Source of the DNA: a virus
Virus record (IMG/VR): IMGVR_UViG_3300034110_000648
Coordinates: 1 to 39,985 of that record
Direction: 5' to 3' (one strand)
Length of the DNA: 39,985 nt
Shown: positions 29,701-37,753 of the stretch, piece after piece
Layout of the letters: each line of letters begins with the position of its first letter
Position numbering within the stretch: the first letter of the stretch is position 1
Notes under the pieces: generated by a model
Told to the model about the DNA's origin: nothing
Databases searched by the model: none
What the model saw: the letters and a program-made list of their open reading frames with translations, nothing else
Translations under genes and position numbers: made by a program

Positions 29701-31955
29701 GCGGCGAGCTGTTCGCCGGGGGCATGCAGGCTTTTGGCGCGGCTCTGCCATGGGCGGGAGCTGCCCTTGCGCTGATCAGTCTGATCAAGTCTTTCGACAA
29801 GTCTGGCACCCCGCACTACGGTGCGGATGCCGTCTACTCTGGCGGAGAGACGACCGCTGTGAAGCGGCGCGAAGACGGTGCCCTGGGCTACTACGAGGGC
29901 GCCAAGTACTGGAACCAGGGCGCGCAGGACTTTGTGAACGGCGTGGCCAAGTCCGTGGGCGGCATGCTCGACTCGTTCGCAAAGAGCTTCGGCCGCGAGA
30001 CGGGATACATCGTCAAAACCGGCTTTGCAGACGACAGCAGCAAAGACGGCGCCTGGGGCGCGCTGCAGATCGTGGGTCCTGACGGCAAGACCATTGTTGA
30101 CTGGTCCAAGGATCAAAACAACAAGTGGGCGCCGCGCGAATTCGCAGATGGCGAAGCAGGGCAAAAACAGTACTTGGACATGATCGCCAAGGATGTGGCG
30201 GCGGCGATGAGCAAGACGCTCGGTGATGCAGACTGGGCAACTAAAGCGCTGGAATCCGTCAAGGACCTTGATAGCCTCAACGCCGTGTTGCAGCAGATCG
30301 GTGCTGTCAAGGCGGCGTTCGACGGTTGGGCCAAAACGCTCACGGGGTTCGCTGATATCACCGGCAAAGCTCAGACGGAGTTGCTCAAGTTCGCCGGCGG
30401 CATCGAGGCGCTGACGAACAACATCAACGCCTTCTACGCCGGGTTCTATTCCGAAGCCGAGCGCGCCGAGATCCTGCAGCGTCAGGTACGCGACCAGCTC
30501 AAAAAGCTGGGCGTCGTGGACATCGATCCTGCAGGAGGTGAAGAGGCCAAGAAGAAATTTCGGAAGCTCATCGAGGACGCGCTCGCATCGGGCAACACGG
30601 AGCTTGCAGCCAAGCTGCTGGCACTGGCACAGCTCTTTGGAGTCGCGGCGGACTATGCCCAGAAGTCGGCGGAGACGGCGGCCGAGGCAGCGAAGACGGC
30701 GGCAGATGAGGCAGCCAAAGCTGTTGAAGACGCGCGCAAGAAGGCCAAGGACGCGGCATACGCGAACTTCGAGGCCGCGATCCAGCGTGAACAGAAGTAC
30801 TGGCAGGACGTGGCCAGCGCATCGCAGGAGGCCATAAGCAGCCTGTCGAGTGCGCTGAGCACCCTCAAGAGCAATGCGCGCGACCTGTACGGCTCGCTGG
30901 ATGCCACGCAGCAGATGCTGGCCGCCCAGGGGATGGTCTACATCGAGGACGCACTGTCGGGCGTGCGCGGCGGGCGAAAGCTCACCGACTACGCCGGCCT
31001 GACAGATGCCATCGGCGCGGCGCGGGGCGGTATCAATTCGGGCCGCTATGCGACCCAGTTTGAGAAGGAGCGTGATGCATTGATCCTCGCCGGCCAGCTG
31101 ACCGAGCTGGCAGAGAAGGGTGATGCGCAGTTGAGCGTTGAGGAGCGGCAGCTCAAGAACTCGCAAGAGCAGCTTGAGCGCCTGGAAAAGACGCTTGTGT
31201 ACTGGCGTGACCTGCTGGACGGCAACAAGGCCCAGATCGATGCGACGCTCAGCGTGGAGGCCGCGATCAAGGCGCTTGAGGCGTTGCTGTTCCCGGAAAA
31301 GGCTGCGCCTGGCGGTTCCGGCAGCAAGGGCCCGCAGCCGAGCTGGGGCAGCGGAGGGGGCGGTGGCGGCGCAGGCACTCCAAGTTGGGGCAGCGGCACT
31401 GGCTCGTCGGGCAAGTACAAGCTGCCCACCGCGATCCTGCCGGATGGCTCGGTGATCTACGAGAACGCTGGAGCCGACAAGGAAAAGCACCTCGACGGCC
31501 TCGCTGGAATCTTCCACTCGTTCGACGGCACTGGTGATTTTGCGGGCCTCGCAAATGCGATCCGCAACGCTGGCGGCACGGCTAGCGACCTTGCTTACCT
31601 CTATGGCTACTCGGAGCGCGACGTGCTGGCCGCACTTGACCGCAACGGCATCCAGCGCTTCGAAGCGGGCGGCATGTTCGCGGGCGGCCTGCGCATGGTA
31701 GGGGAGCGCGGGCCTGAGCTGGAAGTGACGGGCCCGGCTCGCTACTGGTCCTCGGCGCAGACGCAGGCAATGCTGAGCGGCGCGGGCGGTGGTAGCGAGG
31801 AGCTGCTCGCCGAGGTAAGGGCGTTGAGGGCTGAGGTCAGCGGCCTACGTGCGGCAGCACAGCGCACCGCGCAGAACACCGACCCTCTGCCGGCCCTGGC
31901 CGACCAGTTCGACACCGTTGCTGGGTCTGGAGTTGTAAGGACGAGGAGCGTATGA
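26727..31955 (+). CDS. Tape measure protein, lambda gpH-like, 1742 aa
   Basis: The start MEEQNRKIGFVVSAEDDTKT leads into a long helical, coiled-coil protein. Near residues 200-275 is the lambda-like tape measure segment (PAQFTDIVVSLQSGQAP, then the hydrophobic VNPFTVAAAAAATLGVAYY). Further hydrophobic stretches occur near 920 and 1005, around a Gly-rich region. The C-terminus has the gpH-type RMVGERGPELEVTGP motif. It sets tail length and takes part in DNA entry. At roughly 0.15 nm per residue it predicts a tail well over 200 nm. ATG 26727 is preferred to the TTG at 26712. Confidence 0.93.
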   Translation: MEEQNRKIGFVVSAEDDTKTTFQNIKTGAADMAASVAKSGEQAAKGVKGIGDGADEAAQKMGRAESAMAQALTRATEKARIAAQAGESLSRAFEQKIEMRGLDATKLNPLVAKLREAEDALASFKAQQAKDAGQSSFLESLRSQTLALGKTKSELLELQAAQLGVASQAAPYIAKLRETEAGMGKVGVSAAQTAAAMRMVPAQFTDIVVSLQSGQAPLTVLLQQGGQLKDMFGGAGAAARGMAGYVVGLVNPFTVAAAAAATLGVAYYQGSKESDNFRRSLVLSGNQAGTTVDELNAMARAIASTSGTQGAAAAGLAEMARYSKVASDQLKDFTAIALQWEKTTGQAVSETAKQFADLAKDPLQASLALNEQMNYLTASIYDQIKALEKQGKTAEAAAVAQKAYADAMKTGADELTQNLGYIERAVQIVTGGAKKMWDAILGVGRQTSPTDQAAKHLEALQQELNTKLAQGPKNEQSRTSWDKGVENLKRQIQQASDFLAFAGAAGKSIAETQAANKEYVDAMEDFDKLAGQFATKDVKRKQELTIAQNAYNKSVEETKRAYANMPELGSKLADLEARYKNTVEGINKRYTEKGSGGISISDNQLASLEGQLAAAKQYREQLLTLGVAAADLNAGERESLKLSAQIEKATNAKTRAKLEEAKALADALGVQLRSNDGLEKSMKAQEALIAGNFKTADSITERAREQEAANAVFGKGRTEIERMTLATLEQQMAEAQGSDSFDPKYIASLEAKIAAQKRYTAALQQADYKQMDDRLTKSLQTAKDELAIQKEGLSLLGADEVQRKKIIAQRRIELELAKELAEIERTIYSDDKDENEKKRETLRQKAREKAEVNTQTSLLRIQEEYVTKQVEQYDEIFRKGFADMLNNGRDGWDSFTKSLTTTFKTTVADQIYKMFLRPFVVQVVASLIGVQGGGGGGLGGVGGTGGSGGGFGGGIPGLGLLGESGLFAGTNFGAGLMGGMPAFSGGIEMMMGGELFAGGMQAFGAALPWAGAALALISLIKSFDKSGTPHYGADAVYSGGETTAVKRREDGALGYYEGAKYWNQGAQDFVNGVAKSVGGMLDSFAKSFGRETGYIVKTGFADDSSKDGAWGALQIVGPDGKTIVDWSKDQNNKWAPREFADGEAGQKQYLDMIAKDVAAAMSKTLGDADWATKALESVKDLDSLNAVLQQIGAVKAAFDGWAKTLTGFADITGKAQTELLKFAGGIEALTNNINAFYAGFYSEAERAEILQRQVRDQLKKLGVVDIDPAGGEEAKKKFRKLIEDALASGNTELAAKLLALAQLFGVAADYAQKSAETAAEAAKTAADEAAKAVEDARKKAKDAAYANFEAAIQREQKYWQDVASASQEAISSLSSALSTLKSNARDLYGSLDATQQMLAAQGMVYIEDALSGVRGGRKLTDYAGLTDAIGAARGGINSGRYATQFEKERDALILAGQLTELAEKGDAQLSVEERQLKNSQEQLERLEKTLVYWRDLLDGNKAQIDATLSVEAAIKALEALLFPEKAAPGGSGSKGPQPSWGSGGGGGGAGTPSWGSGTGSSGKYKLPTAILPDGSVIYENAGADKEKHLDGLAGIFHSFDGTGDFAGLANAIRNAGGTASDLAYLYGYSERDVLAALDRNGIQRFEAGGMFAGGLRMVGERGPELEVTGPARYWSSAQTQAMLSGAGGGSEELLAEVRALRAEVSGLRAAAQRTAQNTDPLPALADQFDTVAGSGVVRTRSV

Positions 31956-32890
31956 ACATCCTTTTGCCAAAAGAAATCACATCGACCTCATTCGGCCCCG
32001 CCACCACGATTCCCGCGCTCGATGCAGCGCGGGGCGAGGTGGCGTGGGCCGCGTCTGGCCTCTACAAAATCGGTGATGAGAGAGTGGATGCCGATGGCAT
32101 TTACTCCTGCGTCAAGGAGTACACGGCGACGGGCACAAGCAAGCCGCCGTCTCAGGATCCGACCAACTGGCTGTTCAAGCAGCCGACGAACCGCATGTGC
32201 CCATTCGACAAGTACCTGTACACCAAGGCGCGCGCATTGCACTCGCTGACGTATGAGCTCATCGGGGTGTTTGTTGACGGTGTGGTGTTGTATGGCCTTG
32301 AAGCAGATGGCCTGAGCATTTCCGTCACTGCTGGGCCAGGCGGTGCAAACCTGATTGATCCGATCAGCATCGACCTATGGCAACAGGCCTATGGCGAGTT
32401 CGAGTACCTCTTCGGCTCGCTGGCGCGCGGCACGCATTACACGTTGAAAGGCCTGCCCATCCATCCGGATCAGCGGATCAAGATCACCGTGCGGCGCAAC
32501 AACGCAGACGTGGAGGCCGCTGTGGGCTACATCAGCATCGGGAACCAGAAGACGCTGCTTGCCCCGTCAGGGGATATCAGCGCCGTCGAGGACGGGGCCG
32601 AGGTTGCCACCAAGGACTACAGCTACACCGAGGATTTCCCCGACGGCACGTACAGGGACATCGAGGGGCGCAAGGCCAAAAACATCAGCCTCAGCTGCGT
32701 GATCAAGGCCGACCAGGCGCCTTTCGTGGATTCCTTGCTCACTCAGATCGCGGGGAAAGTCGTCGCCGTCGAAGTGTCCCAGATGGCCAAGTTTTCGCAC
32801 CTGGCCACGGTCGGGAAGGTCGCAGGCACGGTGCGCTCCACGGGTGGCCCCACTGCGCGAGCAGAGATACAAATCAAAGGAAACGTATGA
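31952..32890 (+). CDS. Tail tip protein after the tape measure, 312 aa
   Basis: It overlaps the tape measure stop by ATGA and begins MNILLPKEITSTSFGPATTI. The sequence looks like a beta-rich virion protein (SGLYKIGDERVDADGIYSC, YISIGNQKTLLAPSG, AKNISLSCVIKADQ). Its place suggests a distal tail or tail-tip role, but I recognise neither a Dit nor a lambda gpM/L motif. It is the only candidate hub component here, as the usual large tail-tip genes are absent. Confidence 0.65.
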   Translation: MNILLPKEITSTSFGPATTIPALDAARGEVAWAASGLYKIGDERVDADGIYSCVKEYTATGTSKPPSQDPTNWLFKQPTNRMCPFDKYLYTKARALHSLTYELIGVFVDGVVLYGLEADGLSISVTAGPGGANLIDPISIDLWQQAYGEFEYLFGSLARGTHYTLKGLPIHPDQRIKITVRRNNADVEAAVGYISIGNQKTLLAPSGDISAVEDGAEVATKDYSYTEDFPDGTYRDIEGRKAKNISLSCVIKADQAPFVDSLLTQIAGKVVAVEVSQMAKFSHLATVGKVAGTVRSTGGPTARAEIQIKGNV

Positions 32891-33909
32891 CAGATCCAGT
32901 GATCCCGGATATCCCTCCGGCTCCTGTTGTGCCGCCGTACCCAGCCCTCGGCGCGCCGAATTTCAACCAAATGGCATATGACGTAGGAACGGGTATGCCT
33001 GGAGTCGTGTCCGGGCTGAATGCCATTGCCGCGGCTGCCCGAGAATGCGCTTTGGCCTCGCGTGCATATGCCCAGTCGGGGGATGGTTCCCGGCAGCAGG
33101 CCGAAGCAGCTGCAGCTGCGGCGACAGCAAAAGCGGGCGAGGCACTTGGCAGTGCATCGGCAGCATCGGGCTCAGCGTCCGCAGCATCCGGCTCGGCCGG
33201 CGCCGCTGCTGGCAGTGCGAGTACAGCTTCCACCCAGGCCGGCATTGCCACCGCTCAGGCAGGCAATGCCAATACAGCCCGGCTCGCATCGGAGGCCGCG
33301 CGAGATGCCTCTGTTGCTGCCCGCGACGCAGCCCAGGGCTACCGCGACCAAGCTGAAGTCTTCGCAAGCGGCCAGCTCAAGGGCAGCAGCACGACGAGCG
33401 TGACGCCCGGAGCTGGTGCCAAGAGCTTTGCGATAGAGCCCTCTCGCTCTTTTGTGACGGGCATGTACCTGGTGGCCACGTCCACCAGCGACCCAGCAAC
33501 GAGCATGAGCGGCTATGTGCAGAGCTACGACGCCGCGACGGGTGCTCTGGTCATTGGAGTTGACAAGTTTGCAGGAGTGGCAAAGGCGGACTGGGTGATC
33601 GGCGTGGCCGCGCCTGGCGCTTCTGACTCGATGACTGTGCAGGTCATCACTGCAAACACGAATGCCGTGCCGGGGGTGTTTTACATCTTCGCTACTGCCG
33701 GGATCACCCTCACGATTCCGACGAACTTCAGTGCGGGCCAGACGTTCGGCTTTGGCATGTCGCGCGCGATCACCACGGCAAACATCAACTGGCAGAGCAA
33801 CAAGCTCAAGGGCCGCAGCCCTGGCGTGATGCAGCTCCTGTCCCAAAACGACACGGCTGTGTGCATGTGGGTCAACTCTACGGATGGATTTATGGAGGTG
33901 GTGGGATGA
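32887..33909 (+). CDS. Tail fibre protein with Ala/Ser/Gly repeat stalk, 340 aa
   Basis: After a Pro-rich start (PVIPDIPPAPVVPPYPALG), residues about 65-155 form a low-complexity Ala/Ser/Gly stalk with repeated SASAASGSA-type units. Such regions form triple coiled coils in fibres. A beta-rich distal part follows (SGYVQSYDAATGALVIG, MCMW-type end). It overlaps both neighbours by ATGA. Likely receptor-binding fibre shaft. Confidence 0.75.
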   Translation: MTDPVIPDIPPAPVVPPYPALGAPNFNQMAYDVGTGMPGVVSGLNAIAAAARECALASRAYAQSGDGSRQQAEAAAAAATAKAGEALGSASAASGSASAASGSAGAAAGSASTASTQAGIATAQAGNANTARLASEAARDASVAARDAAQGYRDQAEVFASGQLKGSSTTSVTPGAGAKSFAIEPSRSFVTGMYLVATSTSDPATSMSGYVQSYDAATGALVIGVDKFAGVAKADWVIGVAAPGASDSMTVQVITANTNAVPGVFYIFATAGITLTIPTNFSAGQTFGFGMSRAITTANINWQSNKLKGRSPGVMQLLSQNDTAVCMWVNSTDGFMEVVG

Positions 33910-34691
33910 GCACGTTTTCTGAATTCTTCGGCGGCGGCGGGGGCCGGCTGCGCTATGTGCGGCACACCACAAGCACAACCTGGACGCCGCCGCCCGACCT
34001 CATTGGCAACGGTGGGCAATGCTTTGTGAGGATGGCTGGTGGCGGCGGCGGTGGCGGCAATCAACTGTCCGGCTGTGGTGGCGGTGGCGGTGGCGGTGCC
34101 GTGATCGTAGAGCTGACCACGATTCTTGCGGCCATCTCAATCGTCATTGGCGCGGGTGGCCCGGCCGCTGCATCGTGGGGCATGGGTGGCAGCGGCTCCC
34201 AGACCTCAGTCGGGTCGCTCGTTGCGCCTGGTGGTGGCGGCGGATCTGGAAGCAGCACATCGGGCGCCTTTGCTCCTGGCCTGCCGGGCGCAAGCGGTGG
34301 CGGCGGGGCGGGCGCAAACCACGGTGGCGGTGGAGGCGGCGCCGCAGCTTCTGCGGTGGCAGCGACGGTGATGGGGTCTAGCTTCTCACTGGGCGGCGCT
34401 GGCAGCTATGGCGGCGCCGGTGCGCGCGGGGCGGCTGGGGCAATGACCGATTCATCGCATGGAGCTGTCGGCCTTTACGGCCTGGGTGGCGGCGGCGGGG
34501 CGGGCGGTGGCTCTGGCGCTGCGTCGCCCGGGGGCAACGGTGTGAGCGGCGGCGCCAATGGCGGCACTGGCGCCACCGCCGCCACCGCGGCGCGCGCAAA
34601 CAGCGGTGGCGGTGGCGGCGGTGGTGGCTACAACAATGCGAATGCATCTGCCGGCGCGGCCGGCGAGGTTCTGATCTGGTGGTACGTATGA
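33906..34691 (+). CDS. Glycine-rich fibre tip or adhesin, 261 aa
   Basis: At least ten Gly-rich blocks (runs of 4-8 Gly) alternate with short variable segments. The end LIWWYV is hydrophobic. The pattern resembles Gly-rich receptor-recognition proteins such as the gp38 type, where polyglycine helices pack into a sandwich and the loops touch the receptor. The position after the fibre gene supports a tip role. Simple-sequence DNA here favours slippage and so changes in host range. Confidence 0.7.
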   Translation: MSTFSEFFGGGGGRLRYVRHTTSTTWTPPPDLIGNGGQCFVRMAGGGGGGGNQLSGCGGGGGGGAVIVELTTILAAISIVIGAGGPAAASWGMGGSGSQTSVGSLVAPGGGGGSGSSTSGAFAPGLPGASGGGGAGANHGGGGGGAAASAVAATVMGSSFSLGGAGSYGGAGARGAAGAMTDSSHGAVGLYGLGGGGGAGGGSGAASPGGNGVSGGANGGTGATAATAARANSGGGGGGGGYNNANASAGAAGEVLIWWYV

Positions 34692-35122
34692 GCAATCACT
34701 TTGCACTCATCAATAGCGGCCGCGTCGAGCAAGTCATCGTTGCAGACGCTGATTTCGTGGAAACGATCCGCGCGCACTGGGACCACGTCGAGCCCGCGCC
34801 AGAGACTGTCGGCGCCGGCTGGACCTGGGACGGCCAGGCGTTCGCTGCGCCCCCAGCGCCTGACCCCGGGCCGCAGCCCGCGCCTGTGCGCCACATCAGC
34901 GTGGGCGCGTTCTTTGACAGGTTCGGTCCCCTGAAGCTGGCAATCCTGCGCGACCAGAACTACGACTGCAAGGCTGTTGTGATGGACGCGAGCGTGCGCA
35001 ATTACATCGATCTCGATAACCCGGACCTGCCTGCAGGCCTGGCCATCCTGCAGGCTGCAGGGCACGCGATTGACCCCGCCGCCATCCTCGATGCCCCGAT
35101 CCAGCTGCACGAACTGCCCTGA
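34688..35122 (+). CDS. Fibre-associated small protein, possible assembly chaperone, 144 aa
   Basis: It begins MSNHFALINSGRVEQVIVAD, then GWTWDGQAFAAPPAPDPGP, a layout shared by many small proteins at the ends of phage fibre operons. The C-terminal half is helical (VGAFFDRFGPLKLAILRDQN). Tail-fibre assembly is the likely role but is not proven. It is followed by a strong terminator. Confidence 0.65.
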   Translation: MSNHFALINSGRVEQVIVADADFVETIRAHWDHVEPAPETVGAGWTWDGQAFAAPPAPDPGPQPAPVRHISVGAFFDRFGPLKLAILRDQNYDCKAVVMDASVRNYIDLDNPDLPAGLAILQAAGHAIDPAAILDAPIQLHELP

Positions 35123-35140
35123 CCGACACCACTCCACAAC

Positions 35141-35162
35141 AACCCGCTTCGGCGGGTTTTTT
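35141..35162 (+). terminator. Terminator at the end of the tail operon
   Basis: AACCCGC-TTCG-GCGGGTT with a T-run to 35162. The stem-loop is identical to that at 24734-24751. It separates tail from lysis genes. Confidence 0.8.
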
Positions 35163-35178
35163 CATGCCTGGGAGGGCT

Positions 35179-35571
35179 ATGAATCAACTGGAACCGACGA
35201 ATGTGGCCATTGCTCTGGCTTCGGTGCTTTTCGGGCCGACGCTGGCCGCCCTTGTGGGGCCGTATGCAGTGATCCTGATCGCGTCCACGGTGGGCGCGGC
35301 CTGGGCGCTGGGTCGGCGCGACCCGAGCGCGCGCCTGGGCGCAGCCGGCTATTTCCTGCGGCTCAACGTGACCGCGCTCCTCGTGACCTGGGGCCTGGCC
35401 ACGCTGGCGGGCCGCTGGCTGGGTTTCGATGAGACCAACTGGATGCTGGCCCCGATCGCGCTGCTCGTGGGCGGCGTGGGCGACGACTGGCCGCGTCTGG
35501 GCCGCTGGGTCTTCGAGCGCATGGCGCGCGTGCTGGAGCGCAAGGCAGGCGGCGGTGAGGGAGGTGCGTGA
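35179..35571 (+). CDS. Holin-like membrane protein, 130 aa
   Basis: Three hydrophobic segments (about residues 9-42, 57-78 and 88-102) and a basic/acidic C-terminal tail (RMARVLERKAGGGEGG) fit a holin. It is the first gene of the lysis cassette, with a strong GGGAGGG ribosome site before ATG 35179. It should form holes in the inner membrane and time lysis. Confidence 0.75.
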   Translation: MNQLEPTNVAIALASVLFGPTLAALVGPYAVILIASTVGAAWALGRRDPSARLGAAGYFLRLNVTALLVTWGLATLAGRWLGFDETNWMLAPIALLVGGVGDDWPRLGRWVFERMARVLERKAGGGEGGA

Positions 35572-35876
35572 TGACGTGGCAAGCACATCAACTCCTGGCC
35601 ATGGCCAACCTCGCGATCTGCCTGGGCATCGGCTGGGCCTGCATTTGCCGGCTGAACTCCCACGTTGCCCGCGTGCACAAGCTGGCTCGCGCTCGGTACG
35701 CGCTGCTGCTGGCCGGCGCGGTGGCCTCTGGCCTGCAGCCCATGCTGTGGAACACCTGGACCACCGTGGGCGACACCATCTTCAGCGCCTGCGTGCTCGC
35801 GGGCCTGCTCATCAACGTGGCGCGCTGGCACGGCGCTGGCCACCCAATGCGGAGGCAAGACGACAATGAACTTTGA
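35571..35876 (+). CDS. Second lysis-cassette membrane protein, 101 aa
   Basis: Three predicted membrane helices (about residues 7-27, 45-62, 68-88) end in a charged tail (RWHGAGHPMRRQDDNEL). GTG 35568 and ATG 35571 are adjacent, and either may start the gene. It may be a second holin subunit or an antiholin. Its end overlaps the endolysin gene by 11 bp. Confidence 0.7.
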   Translation: MTWQAHQLLAMANLAICLGIGWACICRLNSHVARVHKLARARYALLLAGAVASGLQPMLWNTWTTVGDTIFSACVLAGLLINVARWHGAGHPMRRQDDNEL

Positions 35877-36387
35877 CCAGGCATTCGACAGGCTGATCGG
35901 GCACGAAGGGAAGTTCACAGCCAACCCTGCCGATGACGGCAACTGGACCGGAGGCCGACAAGGCCGCGGCGAGCTCAAGGGCACCAAGTACGGCATATCC
36001 GCCGCCGCGTACCCGCATCTGGACATCAAGGGACTGACGCTTGAGCAGGCTAAGGCGATCTATCTTGAGGACTTCTGGGACGTGATCGGCCGCGCTCACC
36101 CCTCGATCAAGTTCCAGATGTTCGACGCTGCAGTCAACCACGGCCGGGGCAACGCCGTGCGGATCCTGCAGCGTGCTGTGATGGTTGCCGATGACGGCAT
36201 ATGGGGGCCGCGTTCCCAGGCCGCCCTTGACGGCATGCAGGAGCTGCGCGGGCACAACGATGTGCTGCTGCGCTTCCTGGGGTTCCGGCTGAAGTTCTGG
36301 GCCAGCCTGGCCAAGTTCGACCAGTTCGGGCGCGGCTGGACGAACCGGGGTGCTGAGAACCTGCTGTTCGCTGCGGAGGACAACTGA
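35866..36387 (+). CDS. Endolysin, GH108-type N-acetylmuramidase, 173 aa
   Basis: The catalytic motif GHEGKF (Glu14) is followed by NPADDGNWTGG and GTKYGISAAAYP, the hallmark of glycosyl hydrolase family 108. The C-terminal peptidoglycan-binding part has DDGIWGPRSQAAL. It cuts the glycan strands of the cell wall. There is no signal peptide, so export depends on the holin. Confidence 0.92.
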   Translation: MNFDQAFDRLIGHEGKFTANPADDGNWTGGRQGRGELKGTKYGISAAAYPHLDIKGLTLEQAKAIYLEDFWDVIGRAHPSIKFQMFDAAVNHGRGNAVRILQRAVMVADDGIWGPRSQAALDGMQELRGHNDVLLRFLGFRLKFWASLAKFDQFGRGWTNRGAENLLFAAEDN

Positions 36388-36767
36388 TGATCAGCGAAAA
36401 GCTTCTGCCGGCCCTTGTTGCCGTGCTGGTGGCCAGCGCTGCAGGCAATGCCCTGCTGGGCTGGGCCTGGCTGTCCGCCCGGGACGACGCGGCCAAGACT
36501 GCTGCTGAGCTGGGGAGCATGACGGGCCAGCGCGACGGTGCGCTCAAGGGCGCGCAGGCGTGCAGCGACGCGACCGAGGCCCTGGGCACGGTGGCCGCAC
36601 AGCGTGCAGCCGAGGCGGCGCCGGCCCGTGTTGCGGCCGCTGGCCAGGCCCAGGCACTCAACGCCCGCGCCGACTACACGCTTTCCCGCCAGCCCGCTGC
36701 CGGCGACAGCTGCGCGAGCCTGCAGACCCTGGGCAGCGACTGGCTCAAGGGGAGGGCCAAGCCATGA
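36387..36767 (+). CDS. Inner-membrane spanin (Rz-like), 126 aa
   Basis: One N-terminal membrane helix (LLPALVAVLVASAAGNALLG) is followed by a periplasmic Ala/Gln-rich helical domain. It overlaps the endolysin stop (TGATG) and the outer-membrane partner gene. It should span the periplasm with that partner and fuse the membranes at lysis. Confidence 0.8.
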   Translation: MISEKLLPALVAVLVASAAGNALLGWAWLSARDDAAKTAAELGSMTGQRDGALKGAQACSDATEALGTVAAQRAAEAAPARVAAAGQAQALNARADYTLSRQPAAGDSCASLQTLGSDWLKGRAKP

Positions 36768-37039
36768 TGCGCACGCTGATGCTGCTGGGCACGCTGGCCC
36801 TGGCCGGCTGCGGATCCGTGCCGCGTGTCGAGATCCAGGAGGTCAAGGTGCCTGTGCCCGTGGAGTGCCGCGAGCCGGTGCCGGACAGGCCTGCCATGCC
36901 CACGGAAGCCCTGGCCGACGATGCCGACCCCTTCGAATTGCTGCGCGCCGCCCTGGCCGAGATCGACCGCCGCGAAGGCTACGAAGTGCGGCTGCTGGCC
37001 GCCTTGCTGACCTGCACGGTGCCGCTGACGCCGCGCTGA
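36764..37039 (+). CDS. Outer-membrane spanin lipoprotein (Rz1-like), 91 aa
   Basis: A lipoprotein signal peptide has the lipobox LALAGC (Cys16). A short Pro-rich region (VKVPVPVECREPVPDRP) follows, as in Rz1, then an acidic helix. Two adjacent ATGs (36764, 36767) are possible starts. Unlike lambda Rz1 it is only slightly overlapped with, and not nested in, the Rz-like gene. Confidence 0.78.
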   Translation: MMRTLMLLGTLALAGCGSVPRVEIQEVKVPVPVECREPVPDRPAMPTEALADDADPFELLRAALAEIDRREGYEVRLLAALLTCTVPLTPR

Positions 37040-37349
37040 TGCCGGACGTTGGCCCAAGCTATCCCATTGACGCGCGAGCGTAGAGCATTTCGATCGCCGC
37101 TCATCGCTGGCGGCGCTCCTGATATTCCAGCGTCTCTTCGAGGGGCGGGAATCCAGGTGTACGCTCACGGCCTGGCTGTTATCGTCTTCTCCATACCTCT
37201 CCCTGTCTCTGTCTCTCCACGGATGCTCCAGTGGGAAGCTTCCCAACTTGGTTTGGGAAGGTGTGGCGTTTCCGAAATGTCGCCTTGGGGACGGAGCCCT
37301 AGAGATTTTTACTGATGCACCGACACAGTGCACAGTTCAAAGTGGGTTC
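37040..37349. other. Non-coding interval with a 14-bp palindrome
   Basis: I see no supported gene. A GC stem (CGCCGC 37095-37100 / GCGGCG 37110-37115) lies after the spanins. TGGGAAGCTTCCCA (37232-37245) is a perfect palindrome, with a half-site TTTGGGAAGG at 37252-37261. These could be regulatory sites for the next gene. Confidence 0.4.
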
Positions 37350-37634
37350 ATGCTTTTGTGTATTTGGTCGCTGTGCCCGCTCTGTCAAGAGCGGTCCAGA
37401 GCATATCTGCTGGATGGCGGCTCTCAGCGTCACTATTTCTGCCCCTCTTGCGGCGAGTTTGAGATAACGAGGGCTGCGCTGTCGGCCATCTGGCGTGGGG
37501 CCGCGTCTGTGCGTGAGCAACTTTTGAACAAAATGAGAGCAGTGCAGTGCAATCGCCTAGCCGTTATTAGGCTGGCGGACGAGAGCGTTTTTTTCGAGCG
37601 CTTGGAGGTGGCTGTCAAAAAGCGCCGCGTCTGA
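37350..37634 (+). CDS. Small zinc-ribbon protein, 94 aa
   Basis: Two CxxC pairs form a zinc ribbon: CPLC near residue 9 and CPSCGEFEIT near residue 31, separated by RSRAYLLDGGSQRHYF. A basic C-terminal helix follows (EVAVKKRRV). ATG 37350 is chosen, as residues before it (from 37248) look non-coding. The start is uncertain because the ribosome site is poor. Function unknown; such ribbons bind nucleic acid or proteins. Confidence 0.6.
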   Translation: MLLCIWSLCPLCQERSRAYLLDGGSQRHYFCPSCGEFEITRAALSAIWRGAASVREQLLNKMRAVQCNRLAVIRLADESVFFERLEVAVKKRRV

Positions 37635-37753
37635 AGAAGTGCTAGATCAGTGCAGAGAACCCATTACTGGGCGCACGCGCATGGTGAAGGCGTAAAGACT
37701 TCTGGTCAGTACTGGTCCCACGTATCGGGGGCGCGGTCTTAGTGAGGTGCCAA

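Noticed and set aside
34010-34640. Gly-codon repeats as a non-coding repeat element
   Set aside because: The frame is intact from end to end, with coupled start and stop, so the repeats are coding sequence.
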